The notes under the pieces: generated by a model
The model's database searches: none
What the model was told of the DNA's origin: nothing
Seen by the model: only the letters and a program-made list of their open reading frames with translations
Position numbers and translations under genes: made by a program
Shown: positions 10,893 through 22,600 of the stretch, in pieces
Layout: the number at the start of each line of letters is the position of its first letter
Numbering within the stretch: the stretch's first letter is position 1
From: Simmondsia chinensis
Lineage: Eukaryota; Streptophyta; Magnoliopsida; Caryophyllales; Simmondsiaceae
DNA: 64,000 nt
Assembly (NCBI GenBank): GCA_018398585.1
Contig: JAGTTD010000022.1
Span: 2,011,501-2,075,500 of the forward strand
Direction of reading: 5' to 3'

Positions 10893-11157
10893 CTTGTTTA
10901 GTATGTCTTTTATTTACAGTTTTTGGCTTTCGAGGAACTAAAATCATATTTTAGAAACAACTTTTGCTGATTTTTGGTTTCTTGTTTTCAATTTTTTTCC
11001 TCATTTGGGTAAAACCAGAAATTAGAAAACAAAAAAAATCAGAGAAAACTGTTTCAGAATCTGATTTTTAGTTTCTCAAAACTAAAAACTGTTACAAATA
11101 CTGATCAAAAAAAAAAATATTTGTTACACATAAAACAATACCAAGCAGGCCTTAAAA
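10893..11157. mobile_element. Foldback MITE upstream of F-box gene
   Basis: Imperfect terminal inverted repeats: GGGTCTTGTTTAGTATGTC at the left and, in reverse complement, AAGGCCTGCTTGGTATTG at the right. The arms keep pairing inwards (GAAACAACTTTTGCTG against CAGAGAAAACTGTTTC). It lies about 60 bases upstream of the F-box start, so in its promoter or leader. Confidence 0.7.
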
Positions 11158-12590
11158 TTTTATCTATGCACTCGGTGACCCAATATTTAGTACCTAAAAC
11201 TTTGAATAGGGCAACGATATGGAAAAAATACTAGGTTATAAAAAATAATATCGAGCTGATTGTTTTTTCATAAGCTAATGACTTTTTCGCATATATATCC
11301 GGTCTATGAATCGGATACATTTTGTAAGTATCTATATCAATTCTTTTTTGTTAACTGCCCGCATAATACACCTACTATATCTAAACAAATGATGCAAAAG
11401 CGGAGACATCTAAGAGCCCATTTGGTATTATTTTTTGTGTCGGCCTTCCTGGGTAAAGCCTAGTTTTTTTAATATTAAGGGTCAAGTCCATGAATTGGAG
11501 GATTGAGCCGATCTAGTTTCTTGTGTGCTATATATAAACCCAGTTTAGCGTTTGAGAGAGATACAGCGGACAAAAGAAAAATATCCCTGTAAAACTTTCA
11601 AGAAATAAAGAATTCCCTACAAATCCGTGTACATAGGCACTTTTGATCGAACCATGAAAAGTTTGTGTTGTTTTCGTTTTCTGGTTGATCTTTCGTAGTG
11701 CTTTTGTGTTGCGTTTTCTGACAACCTGTTTGTCCTTTTTGGTTTTTGAAAAACTAAAGTCTTGTTTGATTGGCAAGAAGTTAGTAGAATGCAAGAAATA
11801 GAAATTGCTTCGCAAAATTCAATTCGCTCAAAACGCGAAGAGTAACTTACCTAGCCTCTATGTATGTTCTAAGTCCGTTGATTTTAACTTACCTAGCCCA
11901 TATGTAAGTTTTCAGGCCCGCAATCAAACACTGTGTACCTACTTTCTCAACAGTTAACACAGGAATTAAATTCCCAGAAAATACAACTTCTCAAGGGAAT
12001 TCAATTCATATGACAACCAAACGAGGCATACAACTTTTATTAGAGAAATGAAGTTTTTTTTTTTTCCCCCCTAGTTTGAACAAAAACTAAAAACACAAAC
12101 AAAATAAAAAATTTAACTTCAAAACCTGAATTTCAATTTCTAAAAAAAAATCAATAACTATATTTCTGTATGATTACAAACGCAAAATAGATTGGAAACG
12201 AGAACGATCACGCATAATAGAGGATGATCAAAAACCCTAATTCTTGCTCTGATACCATGTGAAAGGTTTATTACGAAGAACATACCAATAAATTACAATA
12301 AAAAATTATTACAAAAGATCAGAAAATATCGTAAGTATATCAATCTAGTATATTATACTAATAAATCGAACAAGATTAAAGTCAACATAAACTGATCAAA
12401 AGGAAAAAACATAATTAAAGACAAGAGGATTGAATATTATGTACCTGAAAGAGGGGGAGAGAGAGAGAGAGAGAGAGAGGGGTTTTCCTTGAGTGTACGA
12501 ATGAGTGAGGGTGAGGCCAATCAAGCTTTAATCTAGTCATTAAAATATTATCACACACAAACAAAAGCAAGAATACTACAACAGCAGATC
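11158..12590. other. Intergenic with Copia-like primer-site remnant
   Basis: No gene. GCTCTGATACCA at 12246-12257, followed by TGTGAAAGG, is the reverse complement of an initiator-Met tRNA primer-binding site next to a possible LTR edge, suggesting an eroded minus-strand Copia element. A GA microsatellite lies at 12458-12480. Positions 11860-12030 share words with 15115-15320 (AACCAAACGAGGC-type ends). Confidence 0.45.
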
Positions 12591-12665
12591 CGGTGTATTA
12601 AGGGCTCCCGTCTAAGTGATATATAGGGTGAATATACGTAGCCTTATTTCTTTAGGGTGTAACAT
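12591..12665 (-). mobile_element. SINE 3' fragment
   Basis: Plus strand CCGGTGTATTAAGGGCTCCC and TACGTAGCCTTATTTC match the minus-oriented family body. Fragment only. Confidence 0.6.
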
Positions 12666-12742
12666 AAATATAGTATTAAAAAATTCATATATGTTTAATT
12701 TAACTTTTTTATCATTCTTGCTTTTGTTTAGGGTTCATTTAT

Positions 12743-12849
12743 CAGGCACTAAAGCATCAGATCTCATTAGAACTCCGAAGTTAAGCGTGCTTAGACAAGA
12801 GTAGTATCAGGATGGGTGTCTTTCTAGAAAGTCTTTGTGTGACCAACTC
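12743..12849 (+). repeat. 5S rRNA-like head of a SINE, isolated
   Basis: CTCATTAGAACTCCGAAGTT, then AAGCGTGCTTAGACAAGAGTA and AGGATGGGTGTC match plant 5S rRNA from about nucleotide 20 to 110, with several changes. No body follows, so this is an orphan head, and it is not a functional 5S gene. Confidence 0.7.
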
Positions 12850-13541
12850 TAATTTTTAACACCCGATTAGGAATGAGCTAATTGTTTTAGTACTTGTAGT
12901 CAGGTTTGAAACTCACTTTGGTCAGCACATTTTAATATATAAAAAATAACTTATAAAATAATAAAATATTTCTATGTGAATATTTTTGGTACTATATTTA
13001 TGAAAGTAAAAGAAAGGTATTATACCAACCAAAATAAATTTTTTCAACGTTATATTAGACGGAAACTAATTTTTTAAGTAATTTAGCTTTATTATAACTA
13101 TAAATATATACAATCTTTTTTTTTGGCAAAAAAAAAAAAAATTTCTGCTTTTGTCTAAAAGTATAAAATCCACATCTAAAAGAAATCAAACACTTAACCT
13201 CTCACTTTTGAGAAGCAAGATGAACATTAAAAATTGGGGTAACGAGATAAATTTTTAAAAAACGAGGGGATTAAGTATTTTTTGGTCAAAAAGAGGTCAA
13301 GAGTTTAGTTTTAAAAATAAGGAGATTTTTTATTTTTAAGCAAAAGATAAAAAATTTTCTATAATTTATTCTCCACCGCACTTGATATGTTTTTAAATGT
13401 AAAAGTTATAAGGTTCAAAAAGTTTGCCACCACATAAAGATATGTTGATGATTGGATTACACGTAAAAACAACATCAATAATCAACCTTTTAGGTTGTGT
13501 TAAATTTGATTCCCTACTTAAAGTTAGTTTTCATTTTTAAG
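12850..13541. other. AT-rich intergenic stretch
   Basis: No gene, no delimitable repeat. Confidence 0.5.
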
Positions 13542-13845
13542 AATTTATAAATATAAATATTTAGGCAAATATATTTTTTAAAATAAAACGAGTTGCTTGA
13601 ATTATTAAAAAATAAATTTTACATAAAAAATTATAACATTTGTTTGACAACAGAATAAAAAGTGTAAAAAGGATAAAAATAACACAAATTTATAAAAATT
13701 TATAAATATAAATATTTAGGCAAATATTTATTTTTAAATAAAATAAGTTGCTTGAATTACAACAAAAAAAAAAAGTTACATAAAAAATCATAACTCTTAT
13801 TTAACAATAGAATAAAAAGTGTAAAAAAGATAAAAATAACAGGAT
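13542..13845. repeat. Tandem duplication, two units of about 155 bp
   Basis: The unit beginning AATTTATAAATATAAATATT starts at 13542 and again at 13697. Both carry GAGTTGCTTGAATT/AAGTTGCTTGAATT and GAATAAAAAGTGTAAAAA at matching places. AT-rich, no coding content. Confidence 0.85.
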
Positions 13846-14159
13846 AAATTCTTGCTCCTATTTTATAATTTTTTTACGTTGCTCCTTGTATCCTTCCTTT
13901 CTTTTCTACCTCCAGTTTACCCTTATTTAACAACGGGATAAGAAAAATAAGAATAATAAATGTAAATTTTTACCCGTATTTGTTAAATTATAAAGTTTTA
14001 CATCTTATCAGCCACATATTCTTTACCCTTTATTTGGGAAAAAAGAAGAAGAGGTTGAATTTTTAAAAGAATTTGGATATTTTTGCCTTTATTTTAATTA
14101 TATAAATTTCTTTATCCAATTGTAAAGTAAAGTTAACTCATTTACTCCTATCTCTCTTT

Positions 14160-14600
14160 TGTTGTCGGTTATCACCGCCAGTGAGGCGGTACCTGTGGTT
14201 GCAGGTGAAGAGCCGGCATGGACGTGGCCGGTTTCAACTGCAGATCGTGGGACGCCGAGGGGGGGGGGGGAGGAGGGGGAAGAAGAGAAGGCACCTGCGT
14301 AAGATCGATTAGATTTAGATGCCATTACTCAAAATTAAAAACAAAAACTGTAAGAAAACAAGTAACTAGAGCAACGGAAAAAAATTGAATTAGAAAATTT
14401 GCTCTAATACCATATGAATGTATATACTTGAATGAATTAAGAGTACATGGGAGGCCCGTATATATAGGCAAACACAAGGAGACATAAAGACTATAATACT
14501 CTTGAGGGCTACATAAGTTAAACGGCAAACAGGTAAATGAGTGAAACCCTAGTCTAGCCCCCTACACTAGAACATTCTAGAATCATATAGTCTAATATAT
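14160..14600 (-). mobile_element. Copia-type retrotransposon 5' end: LTR, primer site, gag start
   Basis: Read on the minus strand: an LTR ending at 14415 (plus-strand TG), the primer site TGGTATTAGAGC (14401-14412, complement of initiator-Met tRNA 3' end with one change), about 75 bases of leader, then an ATG at 14325 opening a Ser/Pro-rich frame MASKSNRSYAGAFSSSPSS. That frame loses gag character near 14160, where unrelated sequence begins. The outer LTR end is not found (somewhere past 14560). A truncated, dead element. Confidence 0.65.
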
Positions 14601-14839
14601 TGTTTTTATTTTTTTTACAAAAATTGTATATAGAAATTATTATTTTTTTAAAAAATTTTGACCGTTCAAACAATTAAAAGTATTTATTTTTTGACACAAT
14701 TTAAAATTTTAAAATATTTACCTTGTTGGGTGTGAGTTAATGGGCCCAATCACCCATACAAGCTATGAGAGAAGCCCAATTTCTTCAATCTTTTATTGGC
14801 TTGAAATTTTAACTTCAGATTTTACTGCTAAATATGTCA

Positions 14840-15040
14840 GACACTTTACGTGTAAGTCTAGTTAAATCTCATATTGAAATTATTTGCAAAAAAAGATCAA
14901 TATATAAGTTTAGTAAGTTACTCTACTTAAGGTCAATTTTTTTAGGTTGAAATCCCATTTGGGCTTATATATTAATCTCATATGTGCTAAATTTATAAGT
15001 CGGGTCTAAATGCCTGGGAAAACTTAATAGAATAAAACTC
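14840..15040. repeat. Dispersed LTR-like repeat copy
   Basis: Shares the order ATATATAAGTTTAGT, GAAATCCCATTTGGGCTTAT, TCGGGTCTAAATGCC with 33985-34170 and 35958-36113. The family may be a solo LTR type; edges are not clear. Confidence 0.5.
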
Positions 15041-15114
15041 TTATTAACCTTAAATCGGGATGACGTAAGGTCCAATATGGTGTTAGGTCGAAAAAAGGAC
15101 CTTATTCCAACGCC

Positions 15115-15320
15115 TTGTTTGATAAAATTATAGAGCTTTCTAATATGAGCTAATTGAAAACAAAAAGAATTAAAACTTATATATGGAGTTAGGAAATGTC
15201 TTCCTTATAAATTTGTAAGGAATTCACTTCTCATACTCTGTCAATTTTCTGATAACCAAATAAGGTGATAAATACACACTTTTCATTAATTCTGATTTTC
15301 TACTTTTACTTCCCGATAAC
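15115..15320. repeat. Dispersed MITE-like repeat
   Basis: Contains TGTCAATTTTCTGATAACC and TTCCCGATAACTAAACAAA, which recur at 38725-38820 (CTATCAATTTTCTTGATAAC, TTTCCGGTAACCAAACAAAG). Ends read GCCTTGTTTGATAA and the inverted-like TAACTAAACAAAATCC. No gene between 14600 and 16200. Confidence 0.55.
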
Positions 15321-15764
15321 TAAACAAAATCCAAAAATAATGTAGGCTAAGACCAAAATCATTCAAGAAAATATCATGGATTTTATAGATATTTCTTAGG
15401 TTAATGTTAACTTTTTAGTCCACATATTTTAATAAAATAGTCTAACAATAGCGTAAAAGAATATAAAATTTAGCGTTATTTGTTAGTAATATCGCCACCC
15501 CCCCTTTTCTATTCCCCTCAGCCCACACGTAACTGACAATGCTGTGATACGGCTAATAAATAAGAGCTAAACAAGGGGACTATTTGCGCTTTTACACACC
15601 ACAATTTAGATTATTTTATTAACTAAATATATTTTTCGGACCAAAAAATTACTTCATATAGTTTATAAACTAAAAGATTAATACACTAAATTTTAAGATA
15701 CTAATACACTAGACTTGATTTTTAAAATTTTAAAATACTATAAATTTAAAACCACATGGAAGTG

Positions 15765-16150
15765 TAATCAGAGGTGTAAATGAGCTTAACTAGCTTGTTA
15801 GAACTCAAAAGGCTCAACTTACTTTGAGATTGAGTCGAGCCCAAGCTTAGTAATGCTTGAGCTAGTAGGCATGCTAGCCTAAATGAGCTTTTTTTTAATA
15901 TAATATTTTTAATTAAATATGCACAATAAAGTTATATTTAAACCTAAATGGGCCATCCAATTAAAAAAAAAAAGAAGGAGCGGAGTCCGAACTTAAACGA
16001 GCCTAGACTGAACTTAAATGAGAAAAAAAATATTATAAGCTTAATTTAAAACTTGTCGAATTTAGATTGAGTGGAGCAGGACTTGAGTTTTTACGTGTGG
16101 AGTTGGAGTTTAAACCTTTTGAGCTCGACAAGTCCTAAACTAAGTTTAAT
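15765..16150. repeat. GAGCTCG-word dispersed repeat
   Basis: Starts AGAGGTGTAAATGAGCTTAAC and is filled with GAGC/GCTC/AAGCTTAG words. The same type occurs at 27430, 28590, 30545, 38098 and 62386. Likely a non-autonomous DNA element. Confidence 0.6.
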
Positions 16151-16215
16151 GCGAACGAGCTGACCCTGGACCTCAACCTACTCCTTTAGGTGTAGCTTCT
16201 CGAATCTCAATGGTA

Positions 16216-16332
16216 CAACAACAACAATCCCAGTAACTCAAGTACTCCCACTTGCGCAGGCTCTGAGAGGGATAGAATGTACGAAATTTTATCCCATTAG
16301 GGTAAGACCCTGACGAGAGACTGTTTCCAAGA
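16216..16332 (-). mobile_element. SINE body fragment with 16-bp target duplication
   Basis: TCGAATCTCAATGGTA (16200-16215) and TCGAATTTCAATGGTA (16333-16348) flank a minus-oriented SINE body with TTG tail. No 5S head. Confidence 0.9.
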
Positions 16333-16348
16333 TCGAATTTCAATGGTA

Positions 16349-17991
16349 ACGAATACAAAGTCATCTACTGGTCACATCTACGTGTATGGCTGAGCTTCTG
16401 CCACGTATCATGACAAATCCTATTACTGAACTCACAGCCACTTGTTTCCACTGCCATTTGTTTCTCTATCTTTTTCTCCTACCTATTTGAATATTTAAAA
16501 ATTTATTATCATTTTGATATTTTATATTTTACTTGTAAAATAAATTAAGATTTGAAAATTTTATTATCTCTGCATTTTATATCAAAATTTAATAAACTTT
16601 TATAAAATATACCCAATATTGTACAAAAAAATGCTAATTTAATAAATAATTATAATAATATATATAATGTATGTTAATATTTTCAAAAAACATTTAAACA
16701 AATTACAAAAAAAAAAAAAAAACCACATTTTAAAAGGAGCTTTTAACAAATTGGAAAACTCGAGCAATTATTTGACTTGTTCGGAGTCTCAATGGGTCTT
16801 AGATAACGTCAAATTGGATTAACTTTTATTACCAACAAAGAATATAAAAGATTTATTGTCTTTATTTTGGAAATTTATTAGTTATATATCGCTAGATTTG
16901 AACATTTATTACGTACATAATTTGACACCTTAATATGTAATAAGGTATATTAAGATTTGAATATTTTATCATTTTGGATACTCCATATTGGAGTTTATAA
17001 ATTTTTATAAGAATCTAATTAATTTTTTACAAAAAATACATATATAAATAAATCGTGCAAAACATTTTTCATAATAAAAGTTTCACTTAATGTTAATTTG
17101 AACTACCTAAATATCATCGAAGTCCTGTGTTATGTTAGCAATTTTCCACAAAAAAATCAAAATCTTATGAAGATATTAATATAATATCGGAATCATATTC
17201 AATTTTGGCATTTTCCAACAAAAAATTATCACTTTGATAAAAAATATTGGATTGATAAAATTTTAAAATATCATGGTATTTAGATGATAAAATGTTTAAA
17301 TTTGAAGGTATGACATTATAGATATTGCAATATTAGAATACTTAATCGATAAACAATGAAATCTCAAGTAATTTGAATTATAATTTCACCTTTATTTCTA
17401 TAAGAAAATACCTTGGTATACCAAAAATTACTTCAAAACTATTAAGAAACCAACTTTTCAAAAAATTAATATATAAAAGTACATAACTATATTTTATACT
17501 CTGTTATATCCCCTCACGCTAATGCGAGATTTGAATACCTTATACTTTAATTATAACTTTCCTAAAGTTTAAACAGATAAGTGGAAAAGGATCCTCGATT
17601 TTATATTCTAACAAAAAATTATAAGGGTAAATTACACAAAATTTTTCCGACTTTTGCTTCAATAATAAAAATCCCTTTCACAAATAAAACCACTCACTAA
17701 ATCCCGTAACTTTTGAAAATTTTTTACTTTGCCCTCAAACAACTTTTTTTTTTATCATTTTGCCCCATCAACAAAAAAAAGTTATATTTTTTCTCATAAT
17801 ATTTTTTATAAAAATTTTTAAAATACTTTTTATTTTCTGAACTTATATAATATTACTATAATTAATTAAAATAATTATATTTTTATAAATATAAAAAATT
17901 CTCTTAATTTTTTTGCTAAAAATATAAAATTTTTAATTTTTGTCAAATAATATAAAACCTTTTTCTAAAATTAAAATTAAACATTAAGGGT
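16349..17991. other. AT-rich gene-free stretch
   Basis: Strongly AT-rich, no gene or RNA supported. Phrases such as TTATCATTTTGATATTTTAT and TTAAAATATCATGGTATTTA recur around 21300 and 44930-45330, pointing to an old AT-rich repeat. Confidence 0.5.
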
Positions 17992-18007
17992 AAAATGGTC
18001 AAAAATA

Positions 18008-19252
18008 TTGTCTTCCAAAAAATGAGGGTGGGCTTGGTATAAATCAGCTGGACAGGTGGAATTATGCTTGTTTTATTCGTTGTTTATGGGATGTTCATCG
18101 TATGAAGGATTCTCTTTGGGTCGCATGGATTCATGGAGTATATATGAAGGATTCGAATATTTGGACTGTTCAAAGTCGGGTCCACGATTCGGCTTTTTGG
18201 AAAGCTCTTCTTAAGTGTCGTGATATGTGGCTGGGGTTTTGTGGTGCTACTTCAGATGCTATTTATGGTTTGGAAGGTTGTATTGTGGGCTCTTCTTTCT
18301 CGGTTACAGTAGCCTATGATCGGCTTAGGGATAGAGGTCCTACGTGGCCTTGGCATCGGTTGGTTTGGAGGTCTCCAATCCCGAAACATGCTTTTTGTTT
18401 GTGGAAGGTCCTTTCTAGTGGTTTACTCACTCATGATTGTATTAGAAGGATGGGCTTCTCTTTTCCTAGTCGATGCTATCTTTGCGTGGCTGAGGGTGAG
18501 AATCTTAACCATCTTTTCTTTTGATGTTCCTTTTCCGCTCGGATCTGGCAGCGTCTTGGTGAGGTCTTCGATATTCCGGGGACCTGTAATTTGAGGGATG
18601 TTATGCATTGGTTTGGGGAGCATGTTCGAAATCGGAAATGGTATAGTGCGATTAAGAGAATTACGGTTGCTGCAACTGTCTATTATATCTGGATGGAGCG
18701 AAATCGAAGAATTTTCAAAGGCCATATGTTAGGATCGAAAAGAGGAATTAGAAGTTTGAGATAGAATTGAGAAAGAAGATAGAGTTTAGAAGAACAAGAG
18801 GTAGAATAAGAAAGAAGAGAGGAAGAATAGAGAGTAAGAATTGTTGTTATCATTCACATATCCTCTCATTACAACTTACAAGTACCTTATATACACACTT
18901 CACTTTGTAACTAACTCTTAACCATCCATCTTAGAAGATTCTCTTTAGTTATAACAACTAACAACTCCTAGAAAATTGCAATCTAGAACATGTATTCATC
19001 TAGTTCATATTTTGGGTCCTAACACCATATGCATAGTGAAGATTCTCTTGCTGATGCGATTATCTCCATAGTTTGGTGTCGGTATAATTTATTGTTTGAT
19101 CACTGAGTGAGATTGTTTTTGTTTTTGGTTGATTGTTGTTTGGTCTAATGGGTCGTTTCTTGGGTTGTTTTAGTTGTTGGTTTTTCTTTGGGCTGATGTT
19201 GGTTTGTATGCTTTTGATTTTATATATGCCAGTTTGCTTGCCATTTGGCAAA
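18008..19252 (+). pseudogene. 5'-truncated LINE, end of reverse-transcriptase ORF
   Basis: Flanked by an identical 16-bp duplication AAAATGGTCAAAAATA at 17992-18007 and 19253-19268, with a short A-run before the right copy. The frame from about 18021 gives the late part of a plant L1-type ORF2: GGLGINQLDRWNYACFIRC, then the zf-RVT domain (WHRLVWRSPIPKHAFCLWK, CYLCVAEGENLNHLFF). A TGA at 18522-18524 interrupts the frame and the reading resumes in the same phase to 18726. A solo LTR (18727-19024) then splits the frame, which continues afterwards (HSEDSLADAIISIVWCRYN) to a stop near 19105. Dead by truncation, stop and insertion. Confidence 0.92.
18727..19024. mobile_element. Solo LTR nested in LINE, 5-bp target duplication
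   Basis: 298 bp, begins TGTTAGGATCGAAAA and ends with TTTTGGGTCCTAACA, so it has TG...CA ends with an 8-bp inverted repeat TGTTAGGA/TCCTAACA. CCATA is duplicated at 18722-18726 and 19025-19029. No primer site or internal region follows, so it is a solo LTR left by recombination between the LTRs. Confidence 0.93.
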
Positions 19253-19268
19253 AAAATGGTCAAAAATA

Positions 19269-19609
19269 AATTATATAGGGGTTAAGTGAAATTTTTTTTA
19301 AAGTGACAGAGTTTTGTAAATACTTTTATTTATAAATTTTTTTTCTATTTTTAAAATAAAATACAAAAAAAATTTCTATAATTTATCCAAATTATAATTA
19401 TCCATATTAAATCCGTCGTCTTCTCGTCTCCACCCCCTATCACACACCCCACAAAATTCTCAAAAAATGAAAAATAATAAAGTAATAGAGGAACTCTTTA
19501 GATGAATCGGAAACGTTTCACATAAGTAATTAAACTGTGTACTGCACATGTCATCTCTCAATTGATCCACTTTTCTTGTAAAATTAAATTGCAAAAAGGC
19601 CCCCCAAAA
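19269..19609. promoter_or_regulatory. Presumed promoter/leader of the GNAT gene
   Basis: The region between the LINE's right duplication and the GNAT start. A clear TATA element cannot be chosen (TATATAG at 19274 is distant). The LINE thus sits within about 360 bases of the start codon. Confidence 0.35.
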
Positions 19610-22600
19610 ATGGCAAATTTGCATCCACCCGCCCTCCACCTCATAATTTCAAGAGCCCACTTCACAGACTCCAAATTAAGTCAAGAAACGAGGAGGGTCC
19701 GTCCTAGAAATTGCGGAAAACTCAGGGGGTTCTGTGAAATTAAATGTCAAAGTGAAGTGGGCACTGCAATGGAGGAGCAGAAGAAGAGGGCGGGGGACTG
19801 GGGTGCAAATAGTGAGAAATTGGGGGGGTTTGGAGAAAAAGAGTGCTTAGTGAGAGAGTATGGGTGGAAAGTGAGGAGGATGAGAGAGAAAAAGAGAGAG
19901 ATAAGGAGAGTTGCAGAGGTTCAAGCTGAGGCTTTTCATGTTCCTTCTTTGTTCTTCAATGATCTCTTCTTCCACTTCTTCCAGGTACTCTTTTGTTCTT
20001 ACTTTATCGTACGTGCTCAAATTAGGTATTCCGATCTATAATATACGAAAAAGCTTGTTAGATAGTATAGCAGTCCCACCTAAGGAGGGATTATTCTATA
20101 AATAGGGATTAGTTATATTATAGGGTTATTTACATTTTACTACCCTGACCTTTATGATAATTATAAAAAGAACCTTAACGTTTTTAAATTATTAAAAAGA
20201 ACCCCTAGAGTTTATCGTATTAATAAAAAAGACCCTCTCCAGCAAATAAGGGAAAATGACTTCCTTTTTAAAACGGGAAAATCATGATTCTGAGTAGCCC
20301 AAAAACCTTTACGGTAATTATTATGCAAATTTAGATTGAATCGAAATAAACTAGATGGCTCGAAAACCTTTCAAAATGACATCAGATGGCCAGAGAGGGT
20401 CCTTTTTATTAACACGATAAAACCTCGAGGTTCTTTTTAATAATTTCAAAACGTCAGGGTCCTTTTTATAATTACCAAAAATGTCAGGGTAATAAAATAT
20501 AAATAACTCTATATTATACTACAAATTAATCAATGAAAATCAAGGTAATCCATTATCTTTTTTTTTTTTTTCTCTTTACTTTCATTATTTTACTATTTTC
20601 CTTTAGTTTTGGTAAATATTTCATTTGATCAACCAGTTTCAATATATTTTCTATTACTGTAAGTGTTAACAACTCTATATGTGAGTTAAATGTGAATTTC
20701 AAATAGAAATTGTATAAAAGAAAGGATTAATATAAGCCTAATGGGTTACCCCACCTATTAACAACTGATTTTACGATGGAAATTTACTTAGGCTTATAAG
20801 TAAATATAATGCATGTCAATTCTTTTAAGTAAATGTCATGTATACTCTATATATGCAGTATAGACTGCAAAATATAGGATTTACAAGTATAAAATAAGAT
20901 TTCTATAGTACGAGGAAATGTGGGGGAGATAGAGAGAGAGAGACGCGAATAGAGAGAGAAGGGGTGGGAGGGAACTCAAGTCAGTCTTTCAACTCTCCCT
21001 CTACAATGAAGCCTCTATTTATAAGGTTAGGGCAAGGAATGCAGTTGGTATTAAAGGATTTAGTCTATTTATTAATACTAGATTATCCCAAACTTAACCA
21101 CTATATTTTGGATTGTATCACGTTGATATAATACATGATTACAACAATATTGTAGATTAATTCACTGAATTGTGATTATATTATGTAGCATTTTAGGACA
21201 AAAAATCATAAATTATAATAAAAAACAACTATATATTTATAGATATGTCTTACGTTAGCAATTTTTAATAAAAATATATTGAAATTTGATAAAGGTACCT
21301 AATTGATTATATTCTTAAACTTTATATATTTTATTATATATATTAAAATATTAGGATATTTAATGATAAATCTTTAAACCTCAAGTAATTAAATGATAAT
21401 TTTTCTTAATTTAATATAATTTTAATTGCCTAATGAAATATACAAACACAATGAGAAAATTAAAAAAACTTAAAAAAGGAAAATATTTTTGAAATTTGGT
21501 TTTGGATTTCTACAAAAAATTACAAGTTATAAAAAAATGATGCCAAATAAGTTGACACATTTGGTTCTTATAAAGATAGTTGTACCGAGGAAAAATTATA
21601 ATTACCAAAGAAAGATCGTAGTTTTTAAAATAATTTTGTGACTCTTATTATTTGTAAGTTACATTATTATTCTAATAATAATATTTTTTTTGTCATGGTA
21701 ATAATAACTCCCTTTATTGTTGGGGATTTTTGATGGCCACTATTAGAAAAATTGATAATTTGTTGTTCATGTTGAAATACTTGGACTAATTTGAACAAAT
21801 TTATATAAATTACAGGCGGAGGTTTTATCCGGGCTACTTTACAGACTGAGGAACTCGCCCCCGGACAGGTACATATTAATTTGAATGCTAATGCAGTTGT
21901 GCAATTTTGAGGCTAGGGTGAGCCAAGCTCGAACCCCTTACCTCTGAACTTGACGAGTTTTGAGTTAAGTTTGAGTCGAGTACACCTGATATTATAACGA
22001 ACTTTGAGATGATGGGTCTCGCATGATTCGACTCGGCTTAGTTGAGCGTTCAGAAAAAAAAAAAAAAAAAAAAAGACTCAGATTCAATGGGAACATGTCT
22101 ATTAATAGTCATTAGTTTCACCTGTAAAATCGTATCTAATGCGCCATTCTCTACATGGATTGTGCCAAGTAGCTGCAGATACCGATATTGTGAGGAAGCA
22201 CAACGATTAAAATACAACGAAAGATTCGACGAGACAATAAAATCAAACTCACAAGATTTACGTGGTTCGGCCTACAATGTGTACTTCCACGTAGTTGCAG
22301 GAATACTTTATTGCTTAGAAGTTTTACAGAGAGTCTTTTTTTATTTGCATACGACTTTCTCAAACCCTAAATAGGGTTTATATAGGCCCACACAAAGAAA
22401 CCTTAACTTTCCAACTGAATCACCAAAATGGGTCCGAGCCTCCATCTGGGTCCAACCCAAGGCTCAAAAATGGACTTAACAATATAAAACTAGGCTCTAC
22501 GGAAGAAGTGCAACAGATATTAGGGCCAAAATATTGAAAAATAGGCCCAACTTTGATACTGTTTAGAAAGTATTAGGCTTAACTCTACTTGAAAAACCAG

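Noticed and set aside
22042..22374. 110-residue frame in GNAT intron 2
   Set aside because: It starts at an A-run and lies in an LTR-like stretch within an intron; no family features.
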